From Incurvaria masculella (Eukaryota; Arthropoda; Insecta; Lepidoptera; Incurvariidae): DNA of 64,000 bases. Positions 56,495-64,000 of this stretch are shown piece by piece; the stretch's first letter is position 1, and each line of letters begins with the position of its first letter. Under the pieces are notes generated by a model. The model ran no database searches and had not been told where the DNA came from. It worked only from the letters and a program-made list of their open reading frames with translations. Made by a program: the position numbers and the translations under genes. The stretch lies in assembly GCA_946894095.1 (NCBI GenBank), contig OX335645.2, positions 18,623,001 to 18,687,000 on the forward strand, written 5' to 3'.

Positions 56495-59400
56495 CTGCAG
56501 TATATTGCTTTGTTACCTGTTATATGTTTACAGTTTTTACAAAGGTTGTTGATTCACTAACTTTGGTGGTTAATTTTAAAGGTAAATAACACTGGGTTGA
56601 TTCTAGAATCAAATAACAAGACCACATAATAAAAACGTCAACAAGGCTGAAAATTAGAACCTTATGAGATATTTAGGCCCTGCTCATGTAGCTCGCTAGG
56701 AAAACCACCATCGTGCCAATTTTTATGTCTACAAACTACGTTGTTTGAAAAAGTTTGCCCAAACATAATATAAAAAAAAAACATCGACATTGGATTCTAG
56801 ATATCGCATAAAGCGCTCCTGATTCGGTAATTGATTGCACAGGCCGACCGAATTAACTCTCAATGAGGTGGTAATACAAGTAGAATTGTGTGGTCTCAGA
56901 GGGAGAAGGTACTCTATTGACCTGAGTGGTAAGGCATGGGTGGGCGAAGAAGGTCTTCTCCGTCAATCTGGAATATGTTATTTCTTTTGTAATAATCAGC
57001 AGCAGTTACCATTGCTTACGGGCCATTCTTACGTAAAGATCATTCTACAATATTTGGATTTTCGAGTCGAGTGGCCACTTATTTTAGTTCCAAACTTTAT
57101 TAAAACTATATTCTACAACCAGTGGGCGTCTAGATAAGGTGAAGCCATTGAAAGCTGAGTTCAACACCTTCTAGTTTGACTTCGAGTAGCTAAAATTTTT
57201 GAAATAAACAAAACATTACAGACATACTGTCAACAAACCTATATCAATATCATCGAAGGCCCGCCGAATGTCTTCTTCACCGACGCTGCTGCCGTCGGTG
57301 TTGGGGTACTCGTTACGCCAGTTGTTTTCGTCGTTAGAGTCGTCAGAACTTTCCGATGAGGACGGCGAGCGGCGGCCGTTGTCGCGATGCGAGCCCTGCA
57401 CTAGGTCCTCTTCTAGGTGCTCTATCCTGTGAAATGAATACCGGAATGAGCACTTAGGCTATGTTTAGAAATCTCAGATGTTATGAGCAAACAGTCACTA
57501 TTAGACGGATCGATCCGATGTCAGCCATGATGAATCAACGAAAAGCGAATCATGCAAGTATACATATTGTTACTAAATTGAAGTTAAATTTGGAAAAAAT
57601 ATTCTATAAATGCAATGCAAGTGATGACAATGTACCTAAATTTCGATCAACTTCTTTAGAAAAGAGGTGTGTGGCGTCCATACAAGGTGATTCCAGCTGC
57701 CTACCCATTGAATTTTTAATTAATTTATGAATGAAACTTGTATGTCGGCTCTTCTCGAACCGATAGATTTTTAACGTGTCCAAGTGTAGGTATCCTACCT
57801 ATGGATAAGAAATAAAATGAAATGAAATGACGTAACTCGACAATAAAGTTTTCTAAACCCAATACAGATAAATAAAATTAATAATAACATGGTACACCTA
57901 CTAATTTACAACTACTAGCATGCATATCTTAAATGACCTACTCCAATCTGTAAACTGGATAAATTTATTATCCCAGTATCACTGTAAACTAACTAACATT
58001 GTTAGTATTAAGATGCACTTTATATGTATGTACCATCGGCGACATAAGTCCAGTAGCACCCTACGGTTGGGTTTGTTTTGCACATGTGGCGTGCCTTGTC
58101 CCCCGCCGATTGGTTTTCAGGTAGGGCGTCCTACTGCAATCCGCGCGGGCTGTGCTATCCCATCCTCCCACTTCACCTCCGCACAATGCAAGCTCTTTAT
58201 AGCAATCGCGTTGGAATGTGCTACTGGACTTTTGAATGCGACTATACATGCGAGGCTACCTCCCCATTTACGAAATTCCCCCTCTATTAATGTTGTTAAA
58301 AAACCCGGCCAAGTGCGAGTCGGACTCGCACACGAAGGGTTCCGTACCATAGTATAAGATTTAATACAAAAAAAACACGTTTTTTGTATGCCCCCCCCCC
58401 CTTTAATTTTTATTATTGTTATTATTGGTGGCGCGGGGACTGGCCTAGCGTACCAGAGGCCCGGGTTCAATACCAACTTGCACCACTGTCTTTCTCTTTC
58501 AGAGTTCGATAAGTGCATTTTGTCACGAATGCGAGCTGCTCCATGGTTCGGAATCCATGTAAAACTGTAGGTCCCCTTCCCCTACTAGGTGGTAGGGTTT
58601 AAGCCCGCCTAGGTTGGTACCATCGCCTTGGATGAAAAGATGGTCGAATCGGCAATGCAAAATTGTCCGTGTTTTCCATCCAGTTCAATGTAGCCGTGCT
58701 CATAAAGGGAAGGTCCTGGCATGGCACCTAATTCCTTCGGGAATGTGGTGTATTGGGCTAATATCATAACGGTAGTTGTGTGGTATTAGCCATCCATGTC
58801 AGGTCGCATAAAAAAAAAAATTATAGTGGCAAAATAAATACACACACACTCTGCGAAAATTTCAGCTGCCTACCTATTACGGTTCATGAGATACAGCCCT
58901 GTGACAGACGGACAGACGGACGGACAGCGGAGGCTTAGTAATAGGGTTCCGTTTTCACCCTTTGGGTACGGAACTCTAAAAAGATCTTAAAGCTTATTTT
59001 CTCTCTTTATGATTTCTTTAATTTTCTCCCTCATACTTCTTTAAGTTTGTCAGAATTGATTTTGATTTTTTATTTTTTTGGCAATTTTTTTTTCCTTTTA
59101 ATTATTTTGTATTAAGTATCATCTTTTATTTGTTTTTATAATATATATATGTAGTATTTAGTATTTATTTATTGATATCTATGTAGTTATATTTATGTAC
59201 AGTTATATAAGTTATTATATATTTAGGTTTAAGTATAGTGTGTATTTGTTGTATTTTGTGTAGGAATTATGTATCCTCAAAAGCTATTTCTCCATAGTTA
59301 CTACTCGCACTACTGCTCGTAGACTGGTAGAAAATGCCTCAGGCATTAAGTTTAACCTTTTGCCCGAGTTTTTTTTTTAGTGCAATAAACTTATATAAAT

Positions 59401-62400
59401 AAATACATCGGTCACTCGTTAGTGCCAAAACAAGCCGCAGCAATAAAATGGCTTCCATTAGCTCATGCATAGAGTACTAATGACAGCGTGCATTAATTAT
59501 ATGAATATCACCTTTCTCTTTGATTTGATGTTATCCAACAACATCTACATTGAAGATAACGGTGATGTAGCATCCATTGAACACATGAAACCTTTCTCTG
59601 TTTTTGTGAAAAGCAAGCAAAATTATTTCTCCGACCCATGAATTAAAGATAAAACTTGAAAATTTGCCATCAGCATGGTATTAAAATTGTCATAAAAAAG
59701 TTAAAAAATTTGGTCATACTCTTCGGAATCATGAATCATAATGCCTTCTTGACAATGGGATGAATGGTCAGCTCGACGAGCCGCCCTATAAAAAGCTGTG
59801 GGTTTCTTTTAAAAGCTGTGAGCAACCTAAGATGTGTTATAGGTGGCAACAGGTAAACAAGTATCGGTGGGTACCTACCTGACTACACCATCTAATATTG
59901 TAACGTCAAAGTTAGCTTTTTGAGAAAAATAGTAATCATATTCGAATTGAACATCTTTTTCTTCTTCGTCTGACTTCTTAGCCACATCCACGAGCGCATA
60001 ATCAATATTAAGCTGTGCTGCCTCGTCAACCTCTTCCTTGAGGCCACGGCTGCAGTTCAGGATCTCATAACGGCTCTCATGTGCGCTCTCCTTGTGCTCT
60101 TCCCTTACTCTTTTGAGAATTTCTTTCACACCTTTTGCAGAATGCAGTTCCTGAGATTTTGTTTCGCATTTAGGCAAGAGTTTCTTGATGTGCATGTCAA
60201 TGTTTTCCTGAAAGCCACAAAGTGATTTTTTTATTTAGACATACGTTCAGTGTTGGATATGCCCAAATAAATTAAAAGAAGCCTTTATAGAAGGGGCGTT
60301 GGGAATGTTTTCATATAAAATATTTGATGCCGTGCGGCAGTACTGTAGATCGGAAGGTGTCTATAATATCGATTATAGGTTTAATATTGGAATTTATTCA
60401 AAATGACTCCAGTAGTTTTAATAATTTAATAAAGAAATACTCAAAAACATTAAAATAAAAAAATGCTATGTTATTTTTTATTACGAACTTGCCCCTTTAA
60501 GGTGGCACAACCCGGCGGGACGAACTCATTCGCGGGCACGGTACAAAACCGTGCTGTTGCGCTCTAGGACCTTCTCTGTTTAAAAAAAAAGACAGGGTCC
60601 GTGATGAGGAAGATGCAACATGTCCACAAAAAAGACAATGTGCATAGTGTATGATTTGATAAGATTTACGAAAATTTTAATTACAAAACGACTTATAGCT
60701 AAAAGTAGACCACAACCGCCTGTAGTCAAAAATCTAACAAAAACCAAATACATTATAAATCTTAATTAAATGAGCTATGTCTGATGACTAATCTTTTTAA
60801 GATGTTCTTACTTTATCATTGCGTAATCGGCCTCCAAAGTTATTGCATAAAACGCGCGAAAAATTCGAACTTTCGGACCTTATTACTTAGAAACCAAACA
60901 TAATTTTACAATGCCAACAGTCATCAGACATCTAGTTCGATCAAATAAAGCTATTTTAAGCAAAACTTGGGATCTCTGACAAGAAATATGGGCGTGATCT
61001 TCTTTCCCCGTTCGTATGGGGAGTTGAGCGGGATGGGCTACCTTAAAGGATTATTTAGGAGTGTCTAATATTGACAGTATGACACGATAATACTGATTGG
61101 TGAACACTAGAGGTCTCAATGTGTCTTTAATGGTGATGAAAAAAAAAACGATTAAACATTATGTATATAAATTTATGTTCAAGTCAGTAGTTAAGAGTTC
61201 TTTAAACTATGTTCAATTTTACTAGGTTCAACAACCGGAACAATCAAGAAACCTATAACTTACTTCACTTGTAACAAAGTCAATCTTTTTAAATAAGTTC
61301 AACCTATTGCAAACATGTTATCAGGCAAGTGTGTATTAAATCCCTTATTTTCTCATTGATCATTCGATCAGAGCTGATTTTTTCTTTTCTTTGTTAGGAA
61401 CATTATAAATTACCATATTCAAAACCATGGCAAATATTTCCTATCCACAACGTCTCAATAAGTAACTTCGACATTTCGTAATCCCTTACGTTCCAAGCCA
61501 TCTCTGGATCAGCGCTGATTTTATCTTTGCCAGGGGCGTTATAAAATACCATGTTCGAAACCATAGCAAATATTTCCCATTCACAACTTCAAAATTAGGT
61601 ACTCCGCTCTTTCAAAATCCCTTAGTATCTCAGCCATCATTATTTTTTTCTTTGGCTGGGACATTACAAAATATCAAATTGGACAACAAAGCAAATATTT
61701 CACATACACAATTTCGCTATAAGGCTGGTACATATCTTAAAAATCGTGCATAAATAACAACACCACACTCTGCTCTTTCTAAAAATCTAATAACTACAAA
61801 TTATGGAGCACACGCCAGCAATTGCATCAGGTTATCAATAACTTAACACTTAACACGCGAGTTAAGAGTTCAATTTGGTAGTGAACTACAATTTTGTATA
61901 ACTCCAGGGTTATCTCATATAATACTAACACTCGAAAGTGGAGTTATCTACTAGCGGACTTAGGCTAAAGTCTATTAGAAGTAAATTAAACATTATTTTA
62001 AATTAATGTCTTAAAATTAACTGAGTAGTTAGCCTTTCTTTAAATTTTAAGTAAATTATAATTATAATTTAATCCATCAGATGAAAACCATTTCTAGTTG
62101 TCAAACAGACATATCAAATACACATTTCTTGTACTAAATTATTGACTGGCGGAAATTTAAAAGAACAGAGACATAGTTACTTCGAGAAAAGCATCTATAT
62201 AACTTAAATGACGTATGAATATAATTGCATTCTTGTTAACTGGTATTGTTTATTATTTACCTGATAAAATATTGTAAATTATATTTTTTAAATTACTATC
62301 TATCGAATGACCCAAACAAAAACATAACCTAAAATTTTTTAAACGATATAAGATTTACCTGGTTTTCAACAGTGCCTGAGAAGACGAAGACACTAGGCTC

Positions 62401-62520
62401 GAGGTCTTCACTGGTATGGTCTTCCCTGTGCTCTGTTTTGAGTCTCTTGCATAGCAGCAACAGGGCTTCTTGTGGAGAGTCCTCTGCACGCCGCTTTACG
62501 CGCAGTACCGCAGATGTCAT
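56181..62520 (-). CDS. Iwr1/SLC7A6OS-type RNA polymerase II nuclear import factor, four exons, complete
   Basis: The exons are 62359-62520, 59879-60207, 57239-57426 and 56181-56494, with GT-AG introns and phases 0, 2 and 1. They give 330 residues; the human SLC7A6OS protein is about 309. The product belongs to the Iwr1 family, whose yeast member binds assembled RNA polymerase II in the cytoplasm and takes it into the nucleus. The N-terminus SAVLRVKRRAEDSPQEALLL and LCKRLKTE match the conserved start. EYDYYFSQKANFDVTI is the tyrosine-rich central block. The C-terminal Iwr1 domain has NNWRNEYPNTDG, FDDIDIGNDLSSDSGEEE and DVQRYGVAYAKYKARVL, with an acidic tail. KVKRR/CKRLK-like basic residues could serve as a nuclear signal. 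No frame damage is seen. Introns 1 and 2 have collected a MITE, a SINE, family P and a LINE tail. Confidence 0.93.
56495..57238 (-). other. Iwr1 intron 3
   Basis: A 744-base intron with no recognised mobile element. A 100-codon + strand ORF (56835-57137) shows no domain and is on the non-template strand of the gene. Confidence 0.6.
57239..57426 (-). CDS. Iwr1 exon 3
   Basis: The acceptor is CATTTCACAG|GATAGAGC and the donor GATATAG|GTTTGT. It encodes RIEHLEEDLVQGS through the Ser/Asp-rich segment and NNWRNEYP to AFDDIDI. Confidence 0.9.
57427..58300 (-). other. Iwr1 intron 2, 3' part
   Basis: An intronic sequence between exon 3 and the repeat cluster. A GC-balanced patch at 58050-58290 carries ORFs in several frames and is not recognised. 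Confidence 0.5.
58301..58983 (+). mobile_element. Interspersed repeat family P, copy 3, split by a SINE
   Basis: The left part (58301-58426) begins AAACCCGGCCAAGTGCGAGT. The right part (58821-58983) resumes at TTATAGTGGCAAAATAAATA and ends TTTGGGTACGGAACTCTAAA. The junction matches the uninterrupted copy at 9501-9816. It lies in Iwr1 intron 2. Confidence 0.85.
58427..58820 (+). mobile_element. tRNA-derived SINE, reference copy, nested in family P
   Basis: 394 bases from GGTGGCGCGGGGACTGG to an 11-base A-tail. The B box GGTTCAATACC is perfect. The head is shortened by about 15 bases compared with 8217-8636, so the A box is partly lost. The body is the best preserved in the window. Confidence 0.92.
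58990..59406 (+). mobile_element. Probable 3' UTR of a LINE, different family
   Basis: T-rich sequence ends in GACTGGTAGAAAATGCCTCA then GGCATTAAG, and finally GTGCAATAAACTTATATAAATAAATA. This arrangement is familiar from 3' ends of lepidopteran non-LTR elements. No coding part is present. Confidence 0.55.
59407..59878 (-). other. Iwr1 intron 2, 5' part
   Basis: AT-rich intron sequence without a recognised element, ending at the exon 2 donor. Confidence 0.5.
59879..60207 (-). CDS. Iwr1 exon 2
   Basis: The acceptor is GGCTTTCAG|GAAAACATTG and the donor GTAGTCAG|GTAGGT. It encodes ENIDMHIKKLLPK through ILDGVV plus two bases of a split codon. Confidence 0.9.
60208..60496 (-). other. Iwr1 intron 1, 3' part
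   Basis: AT-rich sequence that includes the exon 2 acceptor and its T-rich tract. Confidence 0.5.
60497..61046 (+). mobile_element. TTAA-ended MITE family A, complete, in Iwr1 intron 1
   Basis: It starts TTAAGGTGGCACAACCCGG and ends CGGGATGGGCTACCTTAA. It is collinear with 45826-46387 over the whole length. Confidence 0.88.
61342..61745 (+). repeat. Three diverged tandem units of 125-141 bp in Iwr1 intron 1
   Basis: The units start at 61342, 61483 and 61619, each with CCCTTA. Each then shows GATTTT or its remnant, a CTTTG(C/G/T) word, CATTATAAA-like, and GCAAATATTTC near the end. They are about 70 percent alike by eye. Confidence 0.7.
61746..62358 (-). other. Iwr1 intron 1, 5' part
   Basis: AT-rich intron sequence, nothing recognised. 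Confidence 0.5.
62359..62520 (-). CDS. Iwr1 exon 1
   Basis: 54 codons from the ATG at 62520 to GAAAACCAG|GTAAATC. It encodes the conserved VLRVKRR start. Confidence 0.92.
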
Positions 62521-62900
62521 TGTTGTGGGATAATATCGAGGTACGTATTAGATTTCACAGATTCTCTAACCAATAATGCTTGGTTTGTTTGCAAATCCTT
62601 CAGATAAAGTTTACCACATATTTTACGAGCTTTCTAGCCCTTCCTTTCTTTCTAGCAAGCAAAGAATCATGAAAGAATCTAGCAAGCTTGCAAGTTATTC
62701 AAAGATTATATAAATCAATGATTAATCAAAGAATTAGAAGTAAAATGTCAATACGCGTCAAATATTATGCACGCGAATCCCGCGCTATACGGCGGTATAG
62801 TGCCACATAGCTTATTTTGCGCGTGGCCAAAATCGGAACTAAGCGGTCGCCATCTTGAACGTTCATCTTCGCGGCTACGGGATGTGTTGCCATTATAACA
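62521..62900 (-). promoter_or_regulatory. Probable Iwr1 promoter and 5' UTR
   Basis: It lies directly upstream of the start codon on the - strand. A CpG-containing block at 62770-62890 includes CGGTCGCCATCTTGAAC, whose complement AAGATGGCGACC resembles a YY1/Pho site common in housekeeping promoters. No TATA box is evident. The start site is not determined. Confidence 0.45.
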
Positions 62901-63115
62901 ATGCAATGCTTATTCATTTTAGTCTGAGGTATATTATTAAGTAATTATTAGTTTGTGAAGATATGTTTGTGGTTTAGGTTAGCCATACATACACAAATAC
63001 ATACCTTCACGCCGTTTTCCCGGAAGGGTAGCAGAAATAGTGGTTCGATGCCATCGTGAGTTGTACTCGAAAACTCCTTGTTAGATTATAACGAAATAAA
63101 ACAAAATAAAATAAA

Positions 63116-63536
63116 GGGACCGCGGGGTCTGCCAGTGAGACAGCGGCTAGAGCCAAAATCTCCAAATACCAGGCAATCATTAGCCAAAATTATAACTTCA
63201 TCCCATTCGCAGTAGAAACTTTAGGTCCCGTTTGCGCAGCCGGAAAGCAATTGTTGAGCGAGCTGGGCAAGAGGCTGCGCGAATCGTCTGGGGACAGCCG
63301 AGCCGGGTCGTTCCTCCTCCAACGCATCAGTCTGGCTGTCCAGAGGGGGAACGCAGCGAGCGTTATGGGGGCCTTCCCGCACTCGGTGCCCATGGATGAG
63401 ATTTTTTATCTCGTCTGATGGGCACCAGGGTTGTCGGGGGCCCCCGGCACTGCTGCAATCCCGTCTCGACTGCTCCTGGACGGTTTTTATTTTAGCTAGT
63501 ACGTATTTAATTCTTGTTTTTGATATAGTTTTTATT
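63116..63536 (+). mobile_element. LINE 3' terminus with ORF end and a single minisatellite unit
   Basis: A frame open from about 63116 to the TGA at 63416-63418 reads ETAARAKISKYQAIISQNY, then NFIPFAVETLGPV, ELGKRLRESSGDSRAGSFLL and QRISLAVQRGNAASVMG. This KY...F.P.AVETLG...QR.S.A.QRGNA pattern is typical of the C-terminus of a non-LTR retrotransposon ORF. After the stop comes one 81-base unit of the kind amplified at 18.7-19.6 kb, then the 3' tail to about 63536. The copy is 5'-truncated. Confidence 0.78.
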
Positions 63537-64000
63537 AAGATTCGCAAAAAAAATAAAGTTTTACAATTTAAATAAAACAGAAACAGATGTTTTTCTGGAG
63601 AATCGAGCATTAAATTCGATAGTCGCAAATACTGTATATAGTCTACTTTAAATTGGATGGCAAAAAATATCGTTTGACAGAGTTATAGCCTCCGGGATTG
63701 ACGTTGGGGTTTATTTTTTTCATAGAATTCAAGAAAACCAAATTAGCGGTAGTAAGTAACCCGACTTCTAAAAAACCCCTTTTTTTTTAATTGATGAGAG
63801 ATCTAATTTAGTTATATTTAAAAAAATATTATTTACCTAAAAAAGTAATTTTCATTTCCTATGTTTTTTTTTTCATGTGGTAACTCTTAAAAGACAGTTG
63901 TGCCCTCAGCAATTCTGTGCCCTCACTCAGGCGCAAAATAAGCTATGTGGGAATATAATCTTTCTACGGTTTTTGTATGGTTCACAGAAATAATCTGTGA
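63537..64000. other. Spacer to window end
   Basis: AT-rich sequence with T-runs. At 63931-63950 is a 20-base inverted match to 62803-62822. No gene was recognised. Confidence 0.35.

Noticed and set aside
1..64000. A new multi-gene defence, biosynthetic or mobile system
   Set aside because: Apart from three ordinary animal genes, all recurring structure is explained by retroposons, MITEs, a Helitron and tandem repeats; there is no cluster of unknown genes.

Overview
The window is a stretch of insect nuclear genome, most likely from a moth or butterfly. Long AT-rich introns and spacers are filled with interspersed repeats, with short very GC-rich islands. It carries spliced genes of animal families, a Helitron of the Lepidoptera type, tRNA-derived SINEs, a Jockey/CR1-like LINE and many fold-back MITEs. 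There are no prokaryotic signals such as operons or CRISPR.

Three real genes can be supported. (1) A CHK/EcKinase-like small-molecule kinase on the + strand has two exons (31753-32550 and 33564-33998) that give a complete 410-residue protein. (2) Two coding exons of the Friend-of-GATA cofactor u-shaped lie on the + strand (42039-44167 and 46826-47317). They hold all nine zinc fingers and a PLDLS CtBP-binding motif; the N-terminal exon or exons were not found. (3) A complete four-exon gene on the - strand (62520 down to 56181) encodes the Iwr1/SLC7A6OS RNA polymerase II nuclear-import factor, 330 residues.

Layout. 1-9.9 kb: spacer with SINEs, a degenerate LINE reverse-transcriptase remnant (3.8-4.8 kb), a fold-back MITE and a nested repeat pair. 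9.9-18.7 kb: mostly unique sequence with CpG-rich islands and no gene. 18.68-19.61 kb: an 80-81 bp minisatellite that is the amplified 3' tail of a LINE, whose single-copy form lies at 63.1-63.5 kb. 19.6-31 kb: MITEs, SINEs, a LINE 3' tail and simple repeats. 31-34 kb: the kinase gene. 36-37 kb: repeats including a Helitron end. 37.86-41.74 kb: a nearly intact LINE on the - strand, flanked by GAATAT on both sides. 42-48 kb: the u-shaped exons, whose intron holds a U6 snRNA fragment and an inverted repeat around a TTAA MITE. 48.8-56 kb: spacer with SINEs and a small tandem repeat. 56.2-62.5 kb: the Iwr1 gene, with repeats in introns 1 and 2. The window ends in the LINE tail.

The three genes do not form a pathway. 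U-shaped is a nuclear transcription cofactor, Iwr1 is a housekeeping import factor for RNA polymerase II, and the kinase belongs to a large insect detoxification/ecdysteroid family. I found no convincing undescribed multi-gene system. The most unusual signals are the minisatellite bounded by TTTTTAT microhomology, the U6-associated inverted repeat with paired TATA-like motifs, and two MITE families sharing TTAAGGTGG ends.
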